A stretch of DNA of 30,471 nucleotides, from NCBI GenBank assembly GCA_002081555.1, contig MZNV01002393.1, forward strand, positions 1 through 30,471, given 5' to 3'. This document shows positions 1 to 14,630 of the stretch, piece by piece; position 1 is the first letter of the stretch, and the number at the start of each line of letters is the position of its first letter. The translations under genes were made by a program, and so were the position numbers. A model generated the notes under the pieces. That model saw only the letters and a program-made list of their open reading frames with translations, was not told the DNA's origin and ran no database searches. The stretch is from Protostelium mycophagum (taxonomy: Eukaryota > Evosea > Variosea > Protosteliida > Protosteliaceae).

Positions 1-466
1 ATCATTATTTTTGGCGTTACGAGAGTAACGAACGATGAATTAAAGACAACTTCAGTATGACTTCATGAGGCAGTATTGCGCAACGGACTCAAATTCCCAC
101 TTGCGGTAAGAACACACGTTAGTTAATGCAAATGTTAAGCTGTTGCTATGGACTTAACGTGTTGCTACCGGGAATTTGAAACCGCTGTGCACAAAGTAAC
201 TCACACAAATTAATTTTGGTTGGAGAGACAAAGGAGAATTCCTTCAGCTTGCGCTGCTGCACAGATTGATTGGCATCGATTGATCTTCTTTGTGCAGTTG
301 TTCAACCAGCGTGATTGTGTGGCACTGACACCTGGGAGATTCCGATTAAGTAATGACACACCCGAGAATCCGGGAGTTGAGATTCTAACCAAGAGAGGAT
401 ATGTCACGATAAGAGCTCACTATTTCCGCCTTGATCTCAACCTCCGCATTCTTCAACCACAGCATC
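1..466. other. Left-edge intergenic region with two inverted repeats
   Basis: No gene is supported here. Seen directly: a short perfect hairpin at 15-30 (CGTTAC, loop GAGA, GTAACG) and a larger imperfect stem-loop at 89-179. The rest should include the promoter and 5' leader of the peptidase gene starting at 467. An open frame runs on the plus strand from 220 but matches nothing I know and overlaps the signal-peptide exon in another frame, so I treat it as chance. Confidence 0.6.
89..179. repeat. Imperfect stem-loop, MITE-like
   Basis: The ends are exact 10-base inverted repeats: TCAAATTCCC at 89-98 and GGGAATTTGA at 170-179. The inner arms at 105-126 and 152-169 also pair, with a few mismatches and gaps. 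The 5' half resembles a stretch near 25983-26015 (shared TCAAATTCCCA, TTGCGGTAA and ACACGTTA blocks in the same order). This suggests a dispersed non-coding hairpin family. No target-site duplication was confirmed. Confidence 0.5.
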
Positions 467-2103
467 ATGCTGAAGTGCGTGTTCTTCTTTGCCTTTTTAG
501 GAGCTATTACAGCTATGGATCTTTCTGCCAAGACTCCTCTCTGGGGTGAGTGAGAATCGTTGCAATCATCTACAAAACCGATGATGATTAGACGGTATGC
601 CAAACTACGACGTGGATTCTGCACCATACGTGTTGACTTCCGCGCCGAACTCTGGCGGTTGCAAGGTCGAAATCTGCACGAATGGAACGAGTCTGGTGAG
701 TTTGTCATTCATCACTCGAAGTGATACATACAGGCAAATTACTACGCCACCTACATTGATGGTCCTCGCATTTTGATTTGCATCTGCAATAACTCCTTCA
801 TGAACGTCACAGCGATGGCTTACAGACAAGGACAAGTACCTCTGGCTGTAAGGTAAGTTTGAACCCCAAAGAGATTCATCCTGATCAATCATTAGATCGT
901 CTGTGGCAACCATCACTGCTGGAAGTGAAGGGTTAGGAGGAGGTATTTCCTTCATCATTTCGGTCACTCCTGAGCTTTTGACAGGTGCATGGACGCTCTT
1001 CAGTGATGCCGCTTACTTCGGAGTTTTTGTACCGAATGTGTTTATTCATGAATCTGCGCATTCTCTCGACTTTGCTCAGGGCAACATGTACGGTTCTATG
1101 GGCATCTCCGGTAAACATGAAGGACAATCAAGAACACCAAAATAACATGTCTCAGGAACTCCAGAATGGCAAGCTGCTATAAATGATTCGGTGTGTGTCC
1201 CTGATGGTTACGCCAAGACGAATGAAGTCGAGGTAATGATATTTCGATTTGGAAAGAACACCAATGATGTGTTCAGGACTGGGCACAAATGACCGTCGCA
1301 AGATACTGGGCCAAGGCCCTGAACAAGAATTATGACAACAGCAACACCACATGCATGACCCCCCAGATGAAGGTACTCGTCTACAACGAGACGCATCCTG
1401 ACTCGTGTAGTTTGCTTTCAGTGTTCTCCCCGAGAACAATCAATTTGACAGCACAGACAAATTCTACATCTACAATTCTAACGGCCAATACCTCACTACA
1501 ACGGTGATACATCCAATCTAACCGAAATCTTACTGATATTTCAGAACGCCTCTGTCACAAGTGATTCTCCTCTGTCTGTCTCAGCCAAAGTGGGAAGCAA
1601 CAACCAGATTTGGAAAATCATGCCCTCAGCATACAGTTGGTACATCGCTTGTGAGCTGAACTCTTACGGATGTGTCGACAACCAAAGAAATACTAGGGTC
1701 GGACAGACGGCAACCATCACTTATAGAACCGGGTTCATCTCCATGCAGCACCAATTCATCAAGCAGAGTGAGGTTTCGATCAAATTTCATGGTGATGACG
1801 CCATATCCAGGCAACGGGATGTACAAGATTGTGAACCGCATTTCCAACTTAGTCCTCTCTTCAGGTCAGTTTTTGGACATCAACCAGTTGACCAAACCAA
1901 CATTTTCAGGGTGATCTGGACAGGCTTCTAATGCTGCGATGTACCTCCAAGACAACAGCACTGCCTGCAACATGTGGTTCATCAGCTCTACAACACCGGC
2001 AACTACGTCTCAAACACAAACGCAGCTCACTCCAAGCTCAAGTGGTCAAAAGGCACTCGTCTCCTTCTTTGCCTGTTTCGTGATCATCTTCGCTCTTCTC
2101 TAA
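467..2103 (+). CDS. Secreted con-13-like zinc peptidase with beta-trefoil-like region and GPI-type tail
   Basis: The start at 467 opens a clear signal peptide (MLKCVFFFAFLGAITA). About nine exons give roughly 450 residues. Around residue 150 lies FIHESAHSLDFA, an HExxH zinc site (HESAH) followed by Asp, as in the fungal conidiation-specific protein 13 family of putative metallopeptidases. Next come GTPEWQAAINDSVCVPDGYA and DWAQMTVARYWA, both Trp-rich family-like segments. The C-terminal third has Q-x-W-type strands (NNQIWKIMPS, YKIVNRISN, ACNMWFI) like a ricin-type beta-trefoil. The end is Ser/Thr-rich, then hydrophobic (SFFACFVIIFALL), which fits a GPI-anchor signal. AATAAA overlaps the stop at 2103-2108. 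The likely role is a surface or secreted hydrolase; peptidase activity is inferred from the motif only. Exact junctions in the trefoil part are uncertain. Confidence 0.75.
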
Positions 2104-2235
2104 ATAAAAAACTCATTCTTATCCTTCATTTCTTTAATTTGGTGCAGTCACAGGAGAGATGCATATCTATTTTGGGGATGTGCATTCATGATCTTGAATC
2201 AAGAAGTGCACATTAACATGGTTTTCAACTGTTTA

Positions 2236-3840
2236 TCACAATAGTTGCACGTAGTTATTTGGTAATAATCCTCTTCTTCCGTGATTTTCTCCCTCCCACC
2301 AATCTCCGTTCATAGATATGATGTTGATGACGTCACCTACACACCTCAGAATCCCCATGGATAAATATACATACCGGCTCTGAAGCCCAATTCGTCTTGC
2401 TCAGTTCCAGGGAAATCATAAAGAGCTCTAGCTTGACGCTGACCAGCTGGGGGTGGCGCGTTGTAGGCGGGGGCTCCGTAACTGTCGTATTTGAATACAA
2501 ATCATCGCTTTTACAATGAATATTTACCCTGCTGCTGGGGCACCATATCCTTGCTGAGGCGCTGCGTAGCTGTTTCATTTTAGTAAAATTTGAACATTGC
2601 ATCTCCATCGCAAAGTCGGTGATCTCCTGTGTCACAAAATATATAAATTGGAAAGGACTCTCACCCTCCCTGCATGGCGGGGGGGACAGCAGAGGCACTG
2701 TGGTCGTAATGTTCAGTGTTAGGACTGGATACCGAAGAGCTCACTGGAGTGTTGAAAGTCTGGAACGCTGCGGAAGACTCTGCAAAATTTCAGAAAAATT
2801 TGATTTTTTAATATAAAATGGAATGAGCTTGTCACCTTTGGGAGTGATAACCCTGGCGTGGGTGTGTGCAGCGGCTCTGTCGACATGTTGTACAAGATGT
2901 ACATTTTGACCCGTGATATTATCACCAGCAGCATAGTACTCATTCAGAGCGTATAAATACTGAAAAAATGAGTTCTCACGTCAACAACGGCGAGATTTCA
3001 CGTCTACTTACCGTGGCGAATACGGGCTCAAAGAAAGAGGTACGGTCGTAAAGAAGTATGGGCATCTCACGAGTGAGTTCATCATTGATGGCATCGTATT
3101 TAGCCTTAGCGGTCTCGTACTTCTCTTCGGCTACGGCAATTCTCTTGTCTTTATTTTCTTTCTGGAAAGTGAGGAGCTCATGGCGGTACCTGTCCATATC
3201 GGCCTTGCGAGTGGAACGTGTGGCGATACGTTTCTGTATGTGTAAATGAAATGTTATTTTTCTTTTAGATGAACGCACATCGACTTCAACAAACTGTTGC
3301 AGGTATTTTCTGGTGGGATCGATGAGATCAGTAGTGAATGTAGAATTCTGTGGGGATCAGAAGCTGATGTTGAATCCAAAACAAAACTTACGCAGGCTTG
3401 GAAAGCTTCCTGAAGTTGTATGGCTGTATCTTGATTCTTCGTAGCAGCAGAGTAAAGGTCTCCGCTCGTATCGTACATAGTTGTGAGGTCTTCGGCCAAA
3501 GTGATTTGTGCCTTCGACAGATCTGATGTTTTAATTGGATTTTGCATTTAATTTGGAATTTGAGCGCCCGAAGAAACGGTATGAGATCTGAAGCACTTAC
3601 TTTCCATTGATTTCATCAATTTCTTGGTGGATTTTTTGAACTCTTTGATAGATTTATAGTGAGCTAAGAGTTTTTCTCTTTCTTGATTGAATTCAATGTC
3701 CACTGTCGCATCCGCCTTGCCGATCTTGACCAAAGCCTGAAGATTGGGCATTAACAACACCGTCATGTAAATCCTTAGCAACTCACCGCCTGCTTGGTTC
3801 TGTGAAAGGCCGTAGAGGCTTTGCCGAGTATGCCAGACAT
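2236..3840 (-). CDS. BAR-SH3 protein (amphiphysin / Rvs167 / Hob1 type)
   Basis: The start (complement of 3838-3840) gives MSGILGKASTAFHRTKQA. The exons then encode an amphipathic helical BAR domain: ALVKIGKADATVDIEF, then DLSKAQITLAEDLTTMYD, then YLQQFVEV, and KADMDRYRHELLTFQKENKD, the usual DxDRxR region. A linker rich in Ser, Pro, Gly and Gln follows. The C-terminus is a clean SH3 domain split by an intron: ALYDFPGTEQDELGFRA (ALYDF), then GDWWEGENHGRRGLLPNNYV (the DWW and PxNYV motifs). Family knowledge: such proteins bend membranes and couple dynamin and actin factors at endocytic sites. The gene is divergent from the proteasome gene with a 212-base shared upstream region. A stop-free 45-base intron at 3234-3278 could be retained. 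Confidence 0.88.
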
Positions 3841-4052
3841 CTTGTGCTTGTTCGCTTTGCTTTTGGGAGATCTCCTCAAAAATTTTCAATTTCTCTGAAA
3901 AAAAATTAAATTAATATTAAATTTTCCATCTACAACTGTTCTCTTGACGTCACTTGGCGTGCGCCACGTCATATTAGGTCATCTCCTTCATCTATCATCC
4001 ATTCAATTTTTCAGAGGAGGACTTATTTGATCAGTTTTCACGTATATAAAAG
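3841..4052. promoter_or_regulatory. Shared divergent promoter, BAR-SH3 / proteasome beta-3
   Basis: This 212-base gap separates two divergent start codons. It holds a perfect CRE-type octamer TGACGTCA at 3945-3952. A related CGCCACGTCA follows at 3962-3971, so TGACG...TGGCG and CGCCA...CGTCA form a discontinuous inverted repeat. A TATATAAAAG run at 4043-4052 ends directly at the ATG of the proteasome gene, too close to act as a classical TATA box for that ATG. Use by bZIP (ATF/CREB-like) factors is inferred. Confidence 0.5.
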
Positions 4053-4999
4053 ATGGTACGTAGAAGCCTTAGGTTAACACATACATGACAAGATTGGCCA
4101 TTTAAGTGTCTTTAACCAATTAGCTCATGAAATATAGTCGATTCTAGAATACAACGGAGGAGCATGTCTTGCCATGGTTGGAAAGGAGTGTGTTGCAGTA
4201 GCGAGTGATCTTCGTTTTGGAGCCCAAGCACAGACATTGGCCACCGATATGCCAAAGATTCACCGCATAAATGACAAATGTTTCGTAGGTCTAGCCGGTT
4301 TAGTCAGTGACAACCAGACTTTGTGAGAAAAGACCTACCATATTTATCATTCTTATACAATTAGATTGGAGAAGATTAAATTCAGAACAAATTTATATGC
4401 TCTTCGTGAGGAGCGCGAGATCAAGCCATCTGTACTATCCAATCTGATCTCCACCATGTTATACGAGAAGAGGTATCGCTTCGATATATATTTTGAATGC
4501 AGGTTCTGATCAAATTCAAGATTTGGTCCATACTTTGTAGAGCCTCTCGTGTGTGGATTAGAAGGTCCCAACAACAAGCCATACATCTCTGCCATGGACC
4601 TTATTGGTGCGCCTCTGCTGGCCGATGATTTCGTCCTGGTTGGGTCAACAGCCACTGAGTCTCTTTACGGTATTTGCGAGTCCCTCTACCGTCCTGATCT
4701 GGTAATTTTTCACAATTCTATCTACAGCTGTTCTCTGTGTAGTTGTGCACTGCAGAAAAAATGTGTCGCACTAATCTCGACAATTTATTTTAGACACTCA
4801 CGAGGATTTAGGAGCCAGAGGATTTGTTTGAGATTATTTCTCAGTGCCTTCTTTCTGGTGTTGATCGCGATGCTCTCAGTGGTTGGGGTGCTGTTGTACA
4901 TGTCATGTGAGTTATTATTTTTCTAGTTCATACATGACTGACGTGCAAAGTACGAAAGATCAAGTGATATCGAGAACTCTCAGAGGCAGACAAGATTAA
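4053..4999 (+). CDS. PSMB3: 20S proteasome subunit beta type-3
   Basis: The spliced product starts M-SILEYNGGACLAM, matching the family start MSIMSYNGGAVMAM. It continues with VASDLRFGAQAQTLATDMPK, VGLAGLVSDNQT, KIKFRTNLYALREEREIKP, MLYEKRFGPYFVEPLVCGLE, AMDLIGAPLLADDFVLVGS, LFEIISQCLLSGVDRDALSG and VISRTLRGRQD. The length is near the usual 205 residues. Introns: 4056-4137, 4323-4364, 4473-4520, 4702-4811 and 4907-4950. Beta-3 is a non-catalytic ring subunit that is not cleaved to a Thr1 nucleophile. The first coding exon is the ATG alone (4053-4055). No other upstream ATG leads into SILEYNGG: those between 4084 and 4130 hit stops or the wrong frame. AATAAA lies at 5006-5011. Confidence 0.93.
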
Positions 5000-5281
5000 T
5001 TTGTCAATAAATCGTATGTCAGATTTAATAATAAATATATATATGATTTCACGATGATTCCATTTTCTTTCGGAACAAACCACTGAAACCCTCACGTGAC
5101 CTGGATCTTCACAGCATTTTAAGTGGAGGTGAAACTATTGGTGTTTGAGCCTGTATTTCTGTACGAAAAATTACAGAGAAGTTGTTCCAGGCACGTGTGA
5201 CGTAGTGTCTATAAGCCCAGTGGAGCATTCAGGAAGAATCAATCGCAGGAAGTTGGGATGAATTTTATTAATTTTTTAAAA

Positions 5282-5740
5282 CACTCCGATGGCATATTCC
5301 AGGAACATGTCCCTCGAAATCGCCGGTTTCCGCCTGAAACACGATTTTGATCTCTAGAAAATGTCCTCGAATACTCCTTTGAACGCGTGCGTCTTGGCTG
5401 CTTTGCCCTCTAACTCTTAGATGTCGCGATCTTCTCACAGCTTTTCAATGAAATTAGGTATTGATTTTTTAATATACCCCGCGGGACCCTTATTATAACA
5501 TTCCCGGATCTCGCCCTCTACGGCAACCAATCTGAAGACGAGTGTTCTTGCCAACAATCCTCTGATGAGTGCATCTGTTCCAGAAGATAAAGAAGGTGGT
5601 GTGGTTTGTGTATCTGGGCGCTCCAGATTTTGAAGAACTTTTTCCTTTCTAGCTTCCGGTGGACAACTCGTCTAAGGTGCACGTTTCCCAAACGTGCACC
5701 CAGGCGTTAGGAACCGTCGGGGAAAGTACCTATCATACAT
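5282..5740 (-). CDS. Unrecognised protein (exon model partial)
   Basis: The minus strand gives a plausible start at 5740 (MYDR), an 11-base first exon (5730-5740), an intron 5649-5729, and a long second exon 5439-5648. That exon reads KEKVLQNLERPDTQ, ALIRGLLARTLVFRLVAVEG and GYIKKSIPNFIEKL. It stays open for 70 codons and looks like a helical soluble protein. Downstream frames (5280-5430) end in plausible short exons such as RKPAISRDMFLEYAIG, but I could not join them in phase with confidence. I recognise no family. A perfect hairpin lies inside the proposed first intron. The alternative is that the second exon is chance open frame. Confidence 0.35.
5676..5700. repeat. Perfect 11-bp hairpin
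   Basis: GGTGCACGTTT at 5676-5686, loop CCC, then AAACGTGCACC at 5690-5700: every one of 11 pairs matches. It lies in the first intron of the proposed minus-strand gene, about 150 bases upstream of the start of the gene at 5853. A strong RNA hairpin or a dyad protein-binding site are both possible. Confidence 0.8.
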
Positions 5741-5838
5741 GTCCCCTTGACGTTGATGACAGAACAAATCTCAATTGCCACAATCGCCCAGTTTAGCGAA
5801 CAGAACACAGCACTACTCCGAGCTAACTCACTTAGCTC

Positions 5839-5846
5839 TATATAAT
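5839..5846 (+). promoter_or_regulatory. TATA-like box before the gene at 5853
   Basis: TATATAAT sits only 7 bases before the ATG at 5853. Either the leader is extremely short or transcription starts further upstream and this is coincidence. A further in-frame ATG exists at 5775. Confidence 0.3.
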
Positions 5847-5852
5847 ATTGCA

Positions 5853-7032
5853 ATGTCGACCGCCGTCTTCCCTCTCAGCCCTTCCATGCTGAATATTGGA
5901 AAGAGAATGACCATCTCGCCACGAGTTGAAACATTTGAATCAGATGAGTGCGGCAACAACCTAGCGCCACTGATCTGTGAAGACGATGAAGGAATCGTGA
6001 TGGTGAGCGCAATACATTTTCATCGGTATCCATTTTAACAAACTTCAGTTATCTCTCTTAAAGCAGAAAGTCGAAACACACTTAGCCTCCTCTCCAGGAG
6101 CATTTAGAAGAATTCTCTCGCCAAGAATGGTCTTGTCAGCCAGCGACGAAAGCGATTCGGATGTTATGGTCGGCTCACCCAGCATAAAACGAAAGAGTGG
6201 AACACTGGAATCTCCTACAAAAAGACGCAGATCCACGTCGCTAGAGAAGACTTGGATGGAGATGTTTAACCTGGTTAAACGAAACAATGCTGTGAAAGAC
6301 AAGGCCGTCACCCGTGCTAGAGACGCTGAGTCTATAGCCATGCAAGAATGGCTTCAAAGGCAATCGGAGGAAAATGCCCGTGGTGCTTTGTCACATGAGA
6401 GAATAGAATTATTACGAATGATAGGCCTTGATCTTCCCTCTGATCACGAGGCTCTTTCACAATCAGACGACTGCAGATCCGAAGAGGACGAATTCGAGGA
6501 GGGCAACATATCATCATCATCTGGAGGAAGCAAAGACAACGGAGAGCAGAGAGTGTTACGCTCCAGAAGGACTTCCTTGCCTAACCCAGCACCCATTATC
6601 CAGAACACACACAAAGAGGACATCTCCCGAGACAAACGCCCATCGAAAAGGGCTGGCGGCAAGAGAAAAGCCAACCTGAAGAGGAATTCTCTACATAACT
6701 GGGTATACAACCAAAGAAGACTGCAATACGAAGGAAACCTTCCCACACACAGAAAGAAGCTCTTGGACAAAATCGGTTTTGATTGGAAATGGGTGCAACA
6801 AAAGATAGACGAGCAGACCGCACAGCCTGAGACCCCCCTCCCCCCCATAAAGGTGAAATTCCACAATTTTCTTCGAAATTTCGTGATTTGTGACTCGTTG
6901 AAGGTTGAACCTGAAGACGAGATGGACGTGCCCAGCAGCAAGTCTGAAGAGCTATGGCACACAAGATACAGAGAACTCATCGAATTCAAACAAGTACACG
7001 GTCACTATGAAGTTCCCCGCTACGTGGAGTAG
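5853..7032 (+). CDS. Nuclear-type protein with helicase-associated (HA) domain repeats
   Basis: Two exons (5853-6002, 6067-7032) give about 371 residues. The N-terminus is Ser/Pro-rich, followed by a basic patch (SPTKRRRS, residues about 100) that looks like an NLS. Three Trp-centred helical segments follow the helicase-associated domain pattern: LEKTWMEMFNLVKRNNAV...ERIELLRMIGLDL, SLHNWVYNQRRLQYEGNLPTHRKKLLDKIGFDWKW (split here only for naming: SLHNWVYNQRRL and LLDKIGFDWKW), and LWHTRYRELIEFKQVHGHYEVP at the C-terminus. The last repeat stops soon after HGHYEVPRYVE, so it is half length, or a 3' exon was missed. No helicase core is present. HA repeats are known as helical, possibly nucleic-acid-binding modules. 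An in-frame stop-free 51-base segment (6853-6903) has intron borders. Confidence 0.75.
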
Positions 7033-7217
7033 TGAGGATGCCAACAGCCGAGATGATATCAACAGTGCATGATTGTACCATAATATGTCCGGTTCGGATT
7101 GAAATAAAAGCGGACCTTCGTATTGTTTGTTTTTTTACCCAAAAGAATAAATCCTTTCGTGTACAATTGAATTTTCAAAGTCAAATGCCTTTGAATGGAA
7201 ATGGTAAGTTGTGTTTA
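7033..7217. other. Convergent 3' region
   Basis: This gap lies between the stop of the HA-domain gene and the stop of the ABC transporter, which face each other. AATAAA-type signals on the plus strand lie near 7101 and 7145. No gene is seen. Confidence 0.6.
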
Positions 7218-12892
<5,675 letters not shown>

Positions 12893-13100
12893 CTCAATCC
12901 CATTCGTTACTTGAACAAGAATCCTCAGACAGAATCACGATTAATACCGTGAATTCACGGTTTGTGGCTGTCAAACAGTCGCGGAATGACATGAGAAGGG
13001 AAATCTGACACGCGGGAATTCGAAGATGGAAGGAGCCCCCTGCTCTAAAACCTTGAAAAATTGTAAAACAGGATAAGAATTACTCAAGAAACAAAAGGCT
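12893..13100. promoter_or_regulatory. Upstream region of the ABC transporter with a 16-bp palindrome
   Basis: The region between the transporter start (12892, minus strand) and the stop of the SGNH gene (13101) should hold the transporter promoter. A perfect 16-bp palindrome ACCGTGAATTCACGGT lies at 12946-12961, 54 bases upstream of the ATG. No TATA box was recognised. Confidence 0.45.
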
Positions 13101-14000
13101 TTATGTCGACAGTTCCTTGGCAAAATATCTCTTGTAGAGCTCTCCCATGAGGACACCGAATCCCTTGGCATTGGCGTGGATTGGATCATTCATGTATTCT
13201 TCAGCACTATGTTTCCAGTATGAATATCCCTTCTTTCTATCTCTCTCTTCTTTCTCCTCGAGAACATGTTGTAATGTCCCCCACAGAGGTACATAAGTGA
13301 AATGTAGGTTCTTTGATTTGTATTCCTTCTCGAGTACGGTGAGTGTTTTGTCTAAAGAGCCACAGACAATGTTGGTGATTGGTACGCCGATCCATCGGTA
13401 CAAGGTCTTATATAAAGTGGAGCGAGGGGCAGCGTCATCGATGATGAACCTCTCTGCATTTCCCAGAAAATCATAGCCGTACATCACGACCTGGAGGTGG
13501 TGAGAAAGCTGTACAAAGGAGGTTGGTCTCACCTTAACATCTGGATGTTCTTGGTATAAATGATCCAAGATGATGGTCAGATCCTTCTTGATCAGGGCGG
13601 TTGCCGTTGATGGCAACGATGAGTATCTTCCTTCTCTGAAATAAAAATTCTTCAGGTCATTTCCACCGAGGGAGAGCAGCACATGAGTACTGTTGTATCT
13701 CTTAACGAGTCGGGAGAGCTCCTCTGGATGTTTGGCATACTGCCGCGCTGTTGTTCCCCAGTGTCCTCCTTCATAAAGAGGGACATTCATGTTGTTCTTC
13801 TTGAGGTGAACCTTCAGTGCCGGGGCATTTCCAAAAGTCCAACTGTCTCCAAAACATAATATGGAGGAGGATTTACAGTGTGACGTCGATGATGCTGAAG
13901 ACATGGCTATGCACAATGATAGGATGGATCCGATTGCAAGAGTAGTTCTTTGTGGGTTGTATATGTGGTGTCGGCTTGAAACTGAGAGTCCTCTCAGCAT
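13101..14000 (-). CDS. Secreted SGNH/GDSL-type hydrolase
   Basis: An open frame of 299 residues. A hydrophobic N-terminal segment (TTLAIGSILSLCIAMSSAS) follows a basic stretch: a signal peptide or membrane anchor. The SGNH blocks are in order: block I ILCFGDSWTFGN (Ser nucleophile in GDS, about residue 53), the Gly block EGGHWGTTARQYA, block III LLSLGGNDL (GGND), and block V NDPIHANAKGF (DxxH with catalytic Asp and His). Family role: esterase or lipase on acyl or acetyl groups, substrate unknown. A 42-base segment (13491-13532) has GTGAGA...CTCCAG borders, is in frame and lacks stops. If spliced, HPDVK joins VVMYGYDFL, the usual beta-strand, so it is probably an intron and the mature protein is about 285 residues. 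Confidence 0.85.
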   Translation of the reverse strand: MLRGLSVSSRHHIYNPQRTTLAIGSILSLCIAMSSASSTSHCKSSSILCFGDSWTFGNAPALKVHLKKNNMNVPLYEGGHWGTTARQYAKHPEELSRLVKRYNSTHVLLSLGGNDLKNFYFREGRYSSLPSTATALIKKDLTIILDHLYQEHPDVKVRPTSFVQLSHHLQVVMYGYDFLGNAERFIIDDAAPRSTLYKTLYRWIGVPITNIVCGSLDKTLTVLEKEYKSKNLHFTYVPLWGTLQHVLEEKEERDRKKGYSYWKHSAEEYMNDPIHANAKGFGVLMGELYKRYFAKELST

Positions 14001-14313
14001 TGCCTCGAACGTAAAAATGGGAAGTTTGCTCAGAAATTTGAGAATCTACAAATTTCGGCGAAATCGGGTGCCCTTTTTCACGAAAATCGGACTGGAACAC
14101 GCTTGTAGAGGTCAACTCACGCACTGGACGATAACAGATCCAGAGAACAGGGCGAAGTGAGGAACTGACTCAGCTTTGTGGCCGAGTCATGCTGTTATGA
14201 TAGAAATACACCGACATCCTTGCCCACTCCATGGAAGCCACCTTGCAATGGAAGCTCAGTGTTATTCTTATAAAAATAGACACTTTCTCAAGCCCAACAC
14301 AACGAAATCACGA
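14001..14313. promoter_or_regulatory. Divergent promoter region with TATA-like box
   Basis: This lies between the SGNH hydrolase (minus) and a small secreted protein (plus). TATAAAAATA at 14269-14278 is 36 bases before the plus-strand ATG, a usable TATA position with a very short leader. No gene is seen; open frames here are short and overlap both strands. Confidence 0.45.
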
Positions 14314-14630
14314 ATGTACAGAAAATTTTTCTTTTGGACACTTGCATTATTATGCATGGTGAACGCACAGCTGGTGCAAGACCCTTATTCAGGCATTCTC
14401 TACCACGGGTGGGTGATTCTCAGCTTCATATTTTTGATGAACATGCAGGTACCCTGCTATTCTCGTGAGCCAAGCACCAGCCAGATTTTTTGCGACTCCT
14501 CTGGCCCATCGTGAGTGGTGTCGAATTTCAATTTTGACATTTTGCAGCTGATGGACAATTAATGAGGAGATTTCAGGATGAGCAGTCTTATGAACCAATG
14601 TTTAGGCCTCATCCTCAAGCGTTCTATTAA
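14314..14630 (+). CDS. Small secreted protein, unrecognised
   Basis: Three exons (about 14314-14406, 14450-14515, 14549-14630) encode 79 residues. The start at 14314 opens a strong signal peptide, MYRKFFFWTLALLCMVNA. The mature part runs QLVQDPYSGILYHG, then YPAILVSQAPARFFATPLAH, then DGQLMRRFQDEQ and ends RPHPQAFY. It contains no cysteine after the signal, is rich in Pro, Gln and aromatics, and matches no family I know. Both introns have GT-AG borders and keep frame. A secreted or wall-associated peptide is the inference. A TATA-like box precedes it. Confidence 0.65.

Noticed and set aside
220-549. 109-codon plus-strand open frame overlapping the peptidase signal exon
   Set aside because: It has no family similarity, runs in a different frame through the signal-peptide exon, and ends inside the first intron.
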